Shown: positions 40,009-47,775, numbered from the stretch's first letter. The stretch is 64,000 nucleotides of DNA from an uncultured Dysosmobacter sp. (GCA_947625655.1 CANQPD010000001.1:1-64000), one strand, 5' to 3'. Made by a program: numbers and translations. Notes: a model not told the origin generated them from the letters alone.

Positions 40009-40998
40009 TTGAAAAATACGTTGATGAGACGCGCCGCCGCCCTGGCTCTGGCTGCGGCGCTGGCGGCGACAAACAGCGCTTCGGCTCTGTTTGGGAAAAA
40101 GCAGGAGACCCCGGAGCCGGCGGAGGGCGCGCCTGTTGCCCGGGCCATCGAGATCAAGACCTATCGCGGCATCCCCTATCAGGCCCAGTTCCTGGCCAGC
40201 GACAGCGAGGGGGAGAATATGACCTTCGCTGTGGTGGATCAGCCCCGGAAGGGCAGCGTCACCGTTGACGGCGTGAATTTCACCTATACCCCGGACGAGG
40301 GCGTCACCGGCGGCGACAGCTTCACCTATGCTGCCACCGACAGCGCGGGCCACGTGTCCCAGCCCGCCACTGTCACCGTGACCATTGAGAAAACCAGATC
40401 CGGCGTGACCTATGCCGACACCGAGGGCAGCGCGGCGGCCGCCGCGGCCCAGGAATTGGCGGAGGCGGGCATCTTCACCGGCGCGAAGATCGGGGAGCAG
40501 TATTACTTCGAACCGGACAAGACCGTGTCCCGCAGTGAATTTCTGGCCATGGTGATGGAGACCGCCGGACGGGAGGTCACCGCCGTCACCATGACGGGCT
40601 TCTGTGACGACGAAGCCATCCCCACCTGGGCCAAGGCCTATGCCGCCGCCGGTGTGGCGGACGGCATCGTACAGGGCAAGGCCACGGCGGAGGGCGCGGC
40701 CTTCCAGGGCGGGGACGTCATCACCTTCAATGAGGCGGCCACCGTGCTGGACCGGGTGCTGGATCTGGGCGATGTGGAGCTGGACGTGTGGTACGCGGAC
40801 CGGGAGGAGGTGCCCTCCTGGGCGGCCCAGGCCGTTGGGAACATGGAGGCGGTCAGCGTGCTGTCCGCCGGCAGCTTCGGCAGTCAGACCTTGGAGCAGG
40901 CGGTGACCCGGGCCGACGCGGCCCGGATGCTGTCCGCCGCCAAGACGCTGCTGGACGGCGGGGAGGAGTCCCGGGGCCTGTTCGGCTGGCTGAGCTGA
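40009..40998 (+). CDS. S-layer-homology protein with an Ig/cadherin-like domain
   Basis: A 329-aa protein from a TTG start (GGAGGACTGATCCAC upstream). The signal peptide MKNTLMRRAAALALAAALAA is cut near NSASA. Residues about 45-125 form a cadherin-like Big domain (YRGIPYQAQFLASDSEGENM...GSVTVDGVNFTYTPDEGVTGGDSFTYAATDSAG). About 130-325 hold two to three SLH-type repeats (ELAEAGIFTGAKIGEQYYFEPDKTVSRSEFLAMV). SLH domains hold proteins on secondary cell-wall polymers. Confidence 0.8.
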   Translation: MKNTLMRRAAALALAAALAATNSASALFGKKQETPEPAEGAPVARAIEIKTYRGIPYQAQFLASDSEGENMTFAVVDQPRKGSVTVDGVNFTYTPDEGVTGGDSFTYAATDSAGHVSQPATVTVTIEKTRSGVTYADTEGSAAAAAAQELAEAGIFTGAKIGEQYYFEPDKTVSRSEFLAMVMETAGREVTAVTMTGFCDDEAIPTWAKAYAAAGVADGIVQGKATAEGAAFQGGDVITFNEAATVLDRVLDLGDVELDVWYADREEVPSWAAQAVGNMEAVSVLSAGSFGSQTLEQAVTRADAARMLSAAKTLLDGGEESRGLFGWLS

Positions 40999-41012
40999 CA
41001 CCCATATAAAAT

Positions 41013-41058
41013 CGCCGGCCCCCTGAAAAAGGAGCGCTCCTTTTTCAGGGGGCCGGCG
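41013..41058. terminator. bidirectional terminator between SLH and AraC genes
   Basis: A fully palindromic 46-bp sequence centred on GGAGCGCTCC, with arms CGCCGGCCCCCTGAAAAA and its complement. Confidence 0.85.
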
Positions 41059-41067
41059 TCTGCGTCC

Positions 41068-41991
41068 CTATGCCTGCTGCTTCACGGCGGGGGCGTCTGA
41101 AAAACAGCGGCGGTGCTCCCGGGGCGTTCGCCCGGTGAGACGGCGGAAGGTCAGGGCAAAGTAGCTGGGGCTTTCAAACCCGCAGCGAAGGGCGACCTCT
41201 GTAATGGGCAGGTCCGTCTCCGCCAGCAGGCGGGACGCCTGCCGGATCCGGAACCGCAGCAGATACTGGATGGGCGTGACGCCGATGGTGCGCTGAAAGC
41301 AGCGCAGGCACTCCCGCTTGCCCACATTGGCCGCGGCGGCCACCTCCTCCAGGGTGATGGGGCGGTCGTAATGCTCGTGGATGCAGTGCAGCATCTCCTT
41401 CAGGCGGCGGGTGTCGCCGCTTTCCTCCACCACAGGCACAGAGGGAGCCGCGTGTTCCGCCGCAAGGCTCCACAGCCGCCCCAGCTCCGCCCGGACGAGA
41501 AGCTCCCAGCCAAAAGACTCCGCCGCAAAGGCCTGATAGGCCCCCTCGATAGCGGATACCGCGTCCCGCTGCCAGGGGACGTCCCGGCGCAGGGGCAGGG
41601 CGCGGGAGGGAGAGCGCAGCATGGGGCGGAGATAGCGCTGCTCAAACACGCTGCCCGGCACCCCCGCCAGAAGGTCGGCGGAAAACACCAGGGAATGGAG
41701 CTGGCAGAGGCCGCCGTCCACCAGATGGACGCTGTGGAGGGTGTTGGTATTAACAAAGATCCCGTCCCCCGTCTCCAGAAGCCAGGATTCGCCGCCGGCC
41801 TGGACAAGCCCCCGGCCCTGGGCGATGGCGATGACCTCGATCTCCTCGTGCCAGTGCCAGGGAACCTCCTGGGCGACATTCAGCCGGACATCCACATTGT
41901 AGCAGGAGCAGGGGAACAGCAGCGTGCCGTTGGGATCCAGCTGGCGGAAGTCCTCCGCCAGCCGCAGGTCGCAGATCTGGCCTGGGATCAT
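41068..41991 (-). CDS. AraC-family transcriptional regulator
   Basis: A 307-aa protein. The N-terminal cupin-like sensor has WHWHEEIEVIAIAQGRGLVQ and ETGDGIFVNTNTLHSV. The C-terminal part has two helix-turn-helices (ITLEEVAAAANVGKRECLRCFQRTIG and ITEVALRCGFESPSYFALTFRRLTGRTP). The effector is unknown. It has a good promoter of its own at 42021-42049 and is divergent from the small gene at 42105, a possible target. Confidence 0.93.
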   Translation of the reverse strand: MIPGQICDLRLAEDFRQLDPNGTLLFPCSCYNVDVRLNVAQEVPWHWHEEIEVIAIAQGRGLVQAGGESWLLETGDGIFVNTNTLHSVHLVDGGLCQLHSLVFSADLLAGVPGSVFEQRYLRPMLRSPSRALPLRRDVPWQRDAVSAIEGAYQAFAAESFGWELLVRAELGRLWSLAAEHAAPSVPVVEESGDTRRLKEMLHCIHEHYDRPITLEEVAAAANVGKRECLRCFQRTIGVTPIQYLLRFRIRQASRLLAETDLPITEVALRCGFESPSYFALTFRRLTGRTPREHRRCFSDAPAVKQQA

Positions 41992-42020
41992 AGCGAGCCC
42001 TCCTTGGTCGTTTTTGTTAT

Positions 42021-42049
42021 AATATAAGTCGGTTCTCTGCTTGTGTCAA
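42021..42049 (-). promoter_or_regulatory. promoter of the AraC regulator gene
   Basis: Minus strand TTGACA (42049-42044), a 17-bp spacer and TATATT (42026-42021). Confidence 0.75.
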
Positions 42050-42104
42050 GGGAGAAAAAACGGTATGCTGAAGTCACAAAAAGAGAAAGGACGGTACAAC
42101 AGCC

Positions 42105-42347
42105 ATGAAGGTTACACTGGTGGATATTCAGCGGCCCGACGAACTTTTCTCCCTGCTGGATGCCTTTGGAGGTCCCGTATTGTGCTGCGGTATGGACCTT
42201 CGGCGCGATCAAAGGCTGCGGGAGCTGATCCACGGCATGGCGGATCCCGTGCGGGGCATCCCGAGACTGGAACTGACGGTCCTGGACGCTGCCGACGCTT
42301 CCCGCCTGCTGCGCTATATGCGGGACGGCGGCAGAGCGGCTGCGTGA
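42105..42347 (+). CDS. small unknown protein, 80 aa
   Basis: Starts MKVTLVDIQRPDELFSLLDA, with GAGAAAGGACGG upstream. It is soluble, with mixed alpha/beta wording, and lacks a recognised domain. It is divergent from the AraC regulator and closed by a strong terminator (42411-42441). The clean ribosome site and codon use make it likely real. No function can be given. Confidence 0.55.
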   Translation: MKVTLVDIQRPDELFSLLDAFGGPVLCCGMDLRRDQRLRELIHGMADPVRGIPRLELTVLDAADASRLLRYMRDGGRAAA

Positions 42348-42410
42348 TCGTGATAAAACGGTCCGCCGAAGAGGGGCGGAAGAGAAAATGGAAGGCTTTT
42401 GGGCAGACTG

Positions 42411-42441
42411 AAACGCAGAGTCCCGCTGGGACTCTGCGTTT
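42411..42441 (+). terminator. terminator after the 80-aa gene
   Basis: AAACGCAGAGTCCC/GGGACTCTGCGTTT with loop GCT, followed by TGATA. Confidence 0.8.
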
Positions 42442-42545
42442 TGATATCCAAGCGGAAAAGCAATGTCCGGGAATATGAAGGGGATCCGGAAATTTTAAGA
42501 CAGGCAATGGATTTCGACAGAAAGCAAAATACAGACATGCTATCA

Positions 42546-42577
42546 TCACCGTAAGGCGAAATGCCTTGCGGTGTTTT
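42546..42577 (+). terminator. second terminator-like hairpin, 50 bp upstream of spoIIAA
   Basis: An 11-bp stem (42546-42556 with 42562-42572, loop GAAAT) is followed by TTTTT. It insulates the sporulation operon, or it could attenuate it if the promoter lies upstream. Confidence 0.75.
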
Positions 42578-42627
42578 TCATAACACGCGGACAGGCTTGG
42601 AAAAAATACACAAAAGAGGCGATAACG

Positions 42628-42933
42628 ATGGAGATAAAGGCAAAAAGCGCGGAGCGAAATCTGCTGCTGGAGTTCAGCGGGGAATTGGACCACCACGGCG
42701 CCAGAAACGCGCTGCGGGAATTGGAGCAGGCGGTGGACGCGGCGCTGCCGAAAAAGCTGGTGCTGGATATGGCCGGCGTGACCTTTATGGACAGCTCCGG
42801 CATTGCGCTGATCCTGCGGGCCCAGCAGCGCATGCAGCTGCTGGATGGCAGCGTGTTTGTCTGCAACGTGCCGGCCCAGGCGCGGCGGGTCCTGGACGCG
42901 GCGGGCATCGGCCGGCTGGTCACGATCAAATAA
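42628..42933 (+). CDS. spoIIAA: anti-sigma F factor antagonist SpoIIAA
   Basis: A 101-aa STAS-domain protein from the ATG at 42628. The phosphorylated serine lies in VLDMAGVTFMDSSGIALILR, the family signature. When dephosphorylated it binds SpoIIAB and frees sigma F in the forespore. It heads the classic spoIIA operon, 13 bp before spoIIAB. Its start wording is MEIKAKSAERNLLLEFSGEL. Confidence 0.95.
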   Translation: MEIKAKSAERNLLLEFSGELDHHGARNALRELEQAVDAALPKKLVLDMAGVTFMDSSGIALILRAQQRMQLLDGSVFVCNVPAQARRVLDAAGIGRLVTIK

Positions 42934-42946
42934 GGAGGGATACATA

Positions 42947-43396
42947 ATGAAGACCAAGGCAGTCAATGAAGTTACCATGGAATTTCCCAGCCGCAGCAGC
43001 AACGAGAGCTTCGCCCGGGCCGCTGTGGCCTGTTTCGCGGCCCAAATGGACCCGACCCTGAATGAGCTGGAGGATATCAAGACCGCCGTCAGTGAAGCGG
43101 TGACCAACGCCATCGTACACGGTTATCCGGACTCCATTGGAAAAGTTGCGGTCAAGGCGCGGATCTGCCCGGGCAGCATTCTGGAAATCACGGTCAAGGA
43201 CCACGGGCGGGGGATCTCCGATGTGGAAAAAGCCCGCCAGCCCATGTTCACCACCGGGGGAGAGGAGCGCAGCGGCATGGGATTTACGATCATGGAGAGC
43301 TTTATGGATCAGCTGACGGTCCGTTCTGTGCCGGGCCGGGGGACCGTGGTGAGCATGAAAAAGAAACTGGCGCCAAGGCTGAAAACGGGAAAATGA
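42947..43396 (+). CDS. spoIIAB: anti-sigma F factor SpoIIAB
   Basis: A 149-aa GHKL-type kinase from the ATG at 42947 (AAGGAGGGATACATA upstream). The N-box is DIKTAVSEAVTNAIVHGYPD, the G1 box VKDHGRGISDVEKARQPM, and G2 is in ERSGMGFTIMESF. It binds sigma F and phosphorylates SpoIIAA. It overlaps sigF by 4 bp. Confidence 0.96.
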   Translation: MKTKAVNEVTMEFPSRSSNESFARAAVACFAAQMDPTLNELEDIKTAVSEAVTNAIVHGYPDSIGKVAVKARICPGSILEITVKDHGRGISDVEKARQPMFTTGGEERSGMGFTIMESFMDQLTVRSVPGRGTVVSMKKKLAPRLKTGK

Positions 43397-44097
43397 GCGC
43401 CGCGCTGGAATTGCTGCGGGCGGCGCAGGAGGGAGACAGGGACGCCTGCGAGCGGGCGGTTATTGAAAACAACGGCCTGATCTGGAGCGTGGTGCGGCGC
43501 TATTATGGCCGGGGCGTGGAGCCGGACGACCTGTACCAATTGGGATGTCTGGGCTTTTTAAAGGCGGTGCAGGGATTTGACTTTGACTATGGCACCTGCT
43601 TTTCCACCTATGCCGTCCCCAAGATCGCCGGGGAGATCCGCCGTTTCCTGCGGGATGACGGCGCGATCAAAGTCGGCCGCGGCATACGGGAGCAAGCACA
43701 AACACTTTACAGTATTCGGGAGCGTCTGCGCCATGAATTGGGCCGGGAGCCAGCGCTTTCCGAACTGTCTGAAGCCGCGGGGCTGACCCCGGAGGAGATC
43801 GCCCAGATCGATCTGGCCACAGACACGCCGGAGTCCCTGCAGCAAGAGACGGCAGATGGCCTGACCCTGGAGGGCATGCTGGGCACGGAGGCCCCGGAGG
43901 ATGGAATGGTGGAACGCATCGCCCTGCGGGAGGCCATCGATCATCTGCCGGAGAAGGAGCGTCTGACGATTCTGCTGCGGTATTTCAAGGGGCTGACACA
44001 GGAGCAGACAGCCCGGGTCCTGGGTGTCTCTCAGGTGCAGATATCCCGCCTGGAGCGGCGGGGGTTGACGCGGCTGCGGGAGAGCTTTGGGCCTTAA
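43393..44097 (+). CDS. sigF: sporulation sigma factor SigF (SpoIIAC)
   Basis: A 234-aa protein with region 2 (NNGLIWSVVRRYYGRGVEPDDLYQLGCLGFLKAVQGFDF), region 3 and region 4 with its helix-turn-helix (LTQEQTARVLGVSQVQISRLERRG). It is the first forespore-specific sigma factor. Its 3' end overlaps the oppositely oriented DUF4130 gene by 113 bp. It shows that the organism is, or was, an endospore former. Confidence 0.96.
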   Translation: MSAALELLRAAQEGDRDACERAVIENNGLIWSVVRRYYGRGVEPDDLYQLGCLGFLKAVQGFDFDYGTCFSTYAVPKIAGEIRRFLRDDGAIKVGRGIREQAQTLYSIRERLRHELGREPALSELSEAAGLTPEEIAQIDLATDTPESLQQETADGLTLEGMLGTEAPEDGMVERIALREAIDHLPEKERLTILLRYFKGLTQEQTARVLGVSQVQISRLERRGLTRLRESFGP

Positions 44098-44842
44098 AAT
44101 AGTCCGCCCCCTGAAATTCCGTCATGGTGCCCCAGTACCGTTTGGGCATATTGGTCATCCGGCACCTGGGGTTATAGCGCTCCTTGATGGCGACGGTATC
44201 ATAAAAACGTTTCCAGAGGATCCGATAGGAGGCCTCCGTTTCGTCCGGCGGCGCCATCTGAAAATCCTCCAGGGGACGGATGACCGCTTTGCCGGAGGCG
44301 TAGAACAGGGCCTCCTTGTGCGTGCGGTCATAGATGAAGAATTTTTCGTTCTGATAGCGGGCGCAAAAGTGGCTCCGCAGGATAGGGAGCACCTGGTTTT
44401 TCGGCTCGATCTCGCTGCCCAGAACACCGCCTAACTCGGAAAACCGGACAAAGCCCTTGAGAAGGTGCGCCTCCCCCATGAGATGCTGGACGGCCTTTGC
44501 CACGGGATGCAGGGTCTCGTCGGAAAAATTCCGCAGAAAGCCCGGGCCGTCCCGCAGCAGCTTTACAACCAGACGGTACAGATGCAATTCCTTTTCCGGC
44601 AGGCAGGTTAGAAAGCCCTTCCGCAGCAGATCTGCTGTATAGGGAGAACACTTTACAATTTTTCGCAATACGCGGTTTGCGTGGTCACGGTCCGTCTGAA
44701 TGGCGCGGGAGGCAAACAGCGTAGGGATAAAGTCCTCATCGCGGTAGATCGCGGTGAGGACTTCCTGATTGGCATAGCTGTCGAAGATACAGCAGAGGAA
44801 GCCTTCAAAGCTGCCGTCGTAATAGTAGACCATCTCTGTCAT
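43985..44842 (-). CDS. TIGR03915-type (DUF4130) putative DNA repair/metabolism protein
   Basis: A 285-aa protein starting MTEMVYYYDGSFEGFLCCIF, with the family core TFPTLFASRAI-like wording, SPYTADLLRKGF and the C-terminal RYWGTMTEF. It is always found with the radical SAM protein next to it, and the pair is predicted to act in DNA repair or base modification. Its last ~38 residues are a Pro/Ala/Ser-rich tail encoded antisense to the 3' end of sigF, so they are probably an extension with no fold. It follows the radical SAM gene by 10 bp. Confidence 0.85.
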   Translation of the reverse strand: MTEMVYYYDGSFEGFLCCIFDSYANQEVLTAIYRDEDFIPTLFASRAIQTDRDHANRVLRKIVKCSPYTADLLRKGFLTCLPEKELHLYRLVVKLLRDGPGFLRNFSDETLHPVAKAVQHLMGEAHLLKGFVRFSELGGVLGSEIEPKNQVLPILRSHFCARYQNEKFFIYDRTHKEALFYASGKAVIRPLEDFQMAPPDETEASYRILWKRFYDTVAIKERYNPRCRMTNMPKRYWGTMTEFQGADYFKAQSSPAAASTPAAPGGISAPERHPGPGLSAPVSAP

Positions 44843-44852
44843 AGGGGGCTCC

Positions 44853-46121
44853 TTATCCCACAGAGTCGAACAGGGACAGCTGCACGGCCTCCTGCTGGGG
44901 CAGCAGGGGGCGCTCCGCGGCGATCAGTCCCCGGAGCAGGCTGTCCGGCGTAAAACGCAGACCGTCCGGCATTTTGCCGGAGGCGGTCAGAAAGTACTGC
45001 GCCCGCTTCATGACCACGCCCAGCTTCCGCAGGCCGTCGATGTGAAGGGGGCCCGCCCGCCGGGCGGACAGGATGCGCCGGGCGGATGTAACGCCGACGC
45101 CGGGGATGCGGAGCAGGGACTCGTAGTCCGCCGTATTGACCTCCACGGGAAAAAAGTCCGGATGGGCCAGGGCCCAGCTGCACTTGGGATCTACCCGGGG
45201 GTCGAAATCCGGATGCTGGGCATCCAAAAGCTCCTCGGCCCGAAAGCCATAGAAGCGCAGCAGCCAGTCCGCCTGGTACAGCCGGTGCTCCCGCAGGAGG
45301 GGCGGCTTCACATCCCTGGCGGGCAGCAGGGCGTGCTCCACCACCGGCACATAGGCGGAGTAAAACACGCGTTTCAAATGGTAGCGGTCATACAGCCCCT
45401 GGGTCAGCCGGAGGATGTGAAAGTCGGAATCCGGCGTTGCCCCCACGATCAATTGGGTGCTCTGTCCGGCGGGGGCGAATTTGGGGGCGTGGCGGTATTT
45501 CACCAGCTCCTCCCTGCTTTGCCGGTTCCGGGTCTGGATCTGCCGCATAGGCGCCAGAATGGCGTTTTTGGTCTTGTCCGGCGCCAGCGTCCGCAGGCTC
45601 GCCTCCGAGGGGAGCTCGATGTTGACGCTCAGGCGGTCCGCCAGCAGGCCCAGCTGCTCCACCAGCTCCGGCGCGGTGCCGGGGATGGCCTTGGCGTGGA
45701 TATAGCCGTTGAAGCGGTATTGTTCCCGCAAAAGCCGCAGGGCCTGGATCATCAGCTCGGTGGTGTAGTCCGGGCTGCGGAACACGCCGGAGGAGAGGAA
45801 CAGCCCCTCGATATAGTTCCGGCGGTAAAACTGGATCGTCAGCTCCGCCAGCTCCTGGGGCGTGAAGGCCGCGCGCCTGGTGTCGTTGCTGCGGCGGTTG
45901 ACGCAGTATTTGCAGTCGTATACGCACTTGTTGGTCAGCAGGACCTTCAGCAGCGTCACGCACCGCCCGTCGGCGGAAAAGGTATGGCAGCAGCCTGCCA
46001 CAGAGGTGGAGGTATTGCCGATATACCCCTTTTTAGCGGTGCGGTTCCCGCCGCTGGAGGTGCAGGCGGCGTCATATTTGGCGGCGTCCGTCAGGATGGT
46101 CAGCTTTTCCAGAACATCCAT
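44853..46121 (-). CDS. TIGR03916-type radical SAM putative DNA repair protein
   Basis: A 422-aa protein starting MDVLEKLTILTDAAKYDAAC. The radical SAM cluster motif is CVYDCKYC (about 70). The middle has the barrel strands (LFLSSGVFRSPDYTTELMIQ, GYIHAKAIPG). The C-terminus carries a helix-hairpin-helix (LLRIPGVGVTSARRILSARR, about 350), suited to DNA binding. Family members are called putative DNA modification/repair proteins. No strong ribosome site is visible, but the upstream 41-aa gene ends 12 bp before, so translational coupling is likely. The promoter carries SOS boxes. Confidence 0.87.
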   Translation of the reverse strand: MDVLEKLTILTDAAKYDAACTSSGGNRTAKKGYIGNTSTSVAGCCHTFSADGRCVTLLKVLLTNKCVYDCKYCVNRRSNDTRRAAFTPQELAELTIQFYRRNYIEGLFLSSGVFRSPDYTTELMIQALRLLREQYRFNGYIHAKAIPGTAPELVEQLGLLADRLSVNIELPSEASLRTLAPDKTKNAILAPMRQIQTRNRQSREELVKYRHAPKFAPAGQSTQLIVGATPDSDFHILRLTQGLYDRYHLKRVFYSAYVPVVEHALLPARDVKPPLLREHRLYQADWLLRFYGFRAEELLDAQHPDFDPRVDPKCSWALAHPDFFPVEVNTADYESLLRIPGVGVTSARRILSARRAGPLHIDGLRKLGVVMKRAQYFLTASGKMPDGLRFTPDSLLRGLIAAERPLLPQQEAVQLSLFDSVG

Positions 46122-46132
46122 GGGCCGCTGGT

Positions 46133-46258
46133 TTACCGGGCCACGGCCCGGCGGCGGGACCGCCGTGCGGGGCGTTCGATGGCATCCACCAACCGGAACA
46201 GCTGCGCCGCCAGAAAGGCCACGCCCACCAAAACAAAGAAAAAGCTCCAACCAGTCAT
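46133..46258 (-). CDS. SOS-operon small membrane protein, 41 aa
   Basis: MTGWSFFFVLVGVAFLAAQL forms one membrane helix at the N-terminus. A basic cytosolic tail RPARRSRRRAVAR follows. AAAGGAGGATATTCTC gives a strong ribosome site. It is the first gene after an SOS-type promoter, in front of the radical SAM/DUF4130 repair pair. In other Gram-positives the SOS-induced cell-division inhibitors (YneA, SosA, DivS) are small single-span proteins beside repair genes. The same role here is an inference from position and size. Confidence 0.7.
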   Translation of the reverse strand: MTGWSFFFVLVGVAFLAAQLFRLVDAIERPARRSRRRAVAR

Positions 46259-46277
46259 GAGAATATCCTCCTTTGTC

Positions 46278-46346
46278 GAACTGTTGTTCTATAAAGAATA
46301 TAACTCGAACAGACGTTTCTGTCAAGAGGAAATCGAACAAAAGTTT
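46278..46346 (-). promoter_or_regulatory. SOS promoter with three LexA-type boxes
   Basis: Minus strand TTGACA (46325-46320), a 17-bp spacer and TATATT (46302-46297) make a near-consensus promoter. GAAC-N4-GTTC/T sites, the Clostridia/Bacillus LexA pattern, occur at 46278-46289 (GAACTGTTGTTC, perfect), 46307-46318 (GAACAGACGTTT, inside the spacer) and 46335-46346 (GAACAAAAGTTT, upstream). This should place the 41-aa gene and the repair pair under LexA. Confidence 0.85.
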
Positions 46347-46376
46347 GAAAAAATACCGCCCTTGAAAGGGCGGTAT
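46346..46376 (-). terminator. minus-strand terminator upstream of the SOS promoter
   Basis: ATACCGCCC/GGGCGGTAT with a 6-nt loop, followed on the minus strand by TTTTTTC. It would stop leftward transcripts coming across the recombinase gene. Confidence 0.8.
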
Positions 46377-46484
46377 CAGGTTTGCCGTTTGTGGATGAAA
46401 AAGAGCCGGAAATTTTCTTTGCCGCATAACCGGCCTCCGGCAAGGTACAATATCCTCATACTTTGCAAACAGGAGGTTTTTCAA

Positions 46485-47320
46485 ATGACAGAACACAGCC
46501 TGACTCCGGAACAGGTCGCGGCCTATGGCCTGTGGCTGCGGCGGGAGGAACACGCCCCCGGCACGGTGGAGAAGTACCTGCGGGACATCCGGGCCTTTGC
46601 CGCCTGGCTTGACGGCAGGCCGGTGACGCGGGAGCTTGCCGCCGCCTGGAAGGAGCATCTGCTTGCCACGTCCCCGGCACCGTCAACTCCATGCTGGCCG
46701 CCCTCAACGGCTTTCTCCGCTTTCTGGGCCTGGAGTACCGGGTGAAATTCCTGAAGATCCAGCGGCGGCTGTTCCGGGACCAGTCCCGGGAGCTGACGCG
46801 GGAGGAATACGGCCTGCTGGTGTCCGCCGCCAGGGCGGAGGGCAGGGAGCGTCTCGCCCTGCTGATGGAATCCGTCTGCGCCACCGGCGTCCGGGTGAGC
46901 GAGGTGAAATACCTCACTGTGGAGGCCGCCCGGGCGGGCCGGGCGGAGATCGCCCTGAAAGGCAAGATCCGGGTGATCCTGCTGACAAACAAGCTGTGCC
47001 GCAAGCTGCTGAAATACGCCCGGAAAAACAAAATCGCCTCCGGTGAGATTTTCATCACCAGAAGCGGAAAGGGGATGAGCCGCCGCCAGATCTGGGCGGA
47101 GATGAAAGCCCTGTGCAAAGCGGCGGGGGTGGACGCGGAAAAGGTCTATCCCCACAATCTGCGGCACCTGTTCGCCCGGACCTTTTACAAGGCCTGCGGG
47201 GACATTGCCCGGCTGGCCGACGTGCTGGGCCACTCCTCCATCGAGACCACCCGCATCTATCTTCTGACCACCGGGGCCGAGCACACGAAGCAGCTGGAGC
47301 GGCTGGGCCTTATCTCATAG
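46485..47320 (+). pseudogene. tyrosine recombinase (XerC/D-like), frameshifted; probable invertase of the adjacent promoter segment
   Basis: The N-terminal SAM-like domain reads MTEHSLTPEQVAAYGLWLRR. The frame breaks at about 46670 by one base. The expected PGTVNSMLAALNGFLRFLGL continues in another frame to 47320. The catalytic part has the first Arg in TGVRVSEVKYL, HNLRHLFARTFY (His/Arg) and LGHSSIETTRIY (His and the nucleophilic Tyr). The whole product would be about 278 aa, a normal length for small phase-variation recombinases. AGGAGG precedes the ATG. Its 3' end touches the left inverted repeat of the invertible segment. A sequencing error is possible. Confidence 0.85.
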
Positions 47321-47322
47321 GG

Positions 47323-47592
47323 ACAATTTCAACATTTTGACCGGAAATCCTATGTAAAAAGGTTCTTCAACTACATAGTTTCGAACAAATTATACCATAC
47401 CGGTCTCTGAAGTGCAAGACGTTTTCCAGCATCTGGGCATAAAAATCTCAGCCGCAAAACGAATTTTTTTGCGGCCTCCTTTTCGCGCCCATTTGGCCCC
47501 CGTCAGGAGGGAAACCGGCGGTTCCTATTGAATTTTCACCCCCGGTCCCGGCCCGCGGCCATCCCCGGCGCATCACAAAATGTTGATATTGT
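47323..47592. promoter_or_regulatory. invertible promoter segment (inverton) upstream of the pilus operon
   Basis: ACAATTTCAACATTTTG (47323-47339) and CAAAATGTTGATATTGT (47576-47592) are 17-bp inverted repeats with one mismatch. They enclose 236 bp without genes. Inside lies a promoter on the minus strand (47389-47417) and a GCCGCAAAA/TTTTGCGGC hairpin (about 47451-47476). The segment sits exactly between a tyrosine recombinase gene and the pilus operon. In the orientation seen, the promoter points to the recombinase, away from the pili (OFF). Confidence 0.85.
47389..47417 (-). promoter_or_regulatory. promoter inside the invertible segment
   Basis: Minus strand TTGCAC (47417-47412), a 17-bp spacer and a perfect TATAAT (47394-47389). 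After inversion it would start transcripts at about 47533 running into the pilus genes. Confidence 0.8.
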
Positions 47593-47607
47593 TGATTGTG
47601 AGGGGGG

Positions 47608-47775
47608 ATGCTGATGGCACAGGAAGAGCCGTTGACCTCTGATCTGCCGGAGCCGGGGCAGCCGCCCCAGGCCGGCGCGGAACAGGCCCGGGCCGCGCTG
47701 ATCGCCGGACTGTCCTGTCCGCCCGGGAAACAGAGGGCGGAGCCGGAGCGGCCATGGGAAACAGAGAAGACCTAA
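47608..47775 (+). CDS. small unknown protein at the head of the pilus operon, 55 aa
   Basis: ATG at 47608 (a second at 47614) with GAGGGGGG just upstream. It reads MLMAQEEPLTSDLPEPGQPP, followed by an Ala/Arg/Pro/Glu-rich part ending PWETEKT. No membrane segment is present. It starts 16 bp after the right inverted repeat and 30 bp before the pilin gene, so it would be first on the ON transcript. It could be a leader peptide or a small cytosolic protein; nothing more can be said. Confidence 0.45.
   Translation: MLMAQEEPLTSDLPEPGQPPQAGAEQARAALIAGLSCPPGKQRAEPERPWETEKT

Noticed and set aside
45042-46484. Plus-strand frame opposite the radical SAM gene joined to the recombinase start
   Set aside because: The part before 46485 is antisense shadow of the radical SAM gene; the recombinase has its own ribosome site and ATG.
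47341-47480. Small RNA or toxin-antitoxin unit in the invertible segment
   Set aside because: The promoter and hairpins there are better explained as parts of a phase switch because of the flanking 17-bp inverted repeats; no small toxin frame was found.
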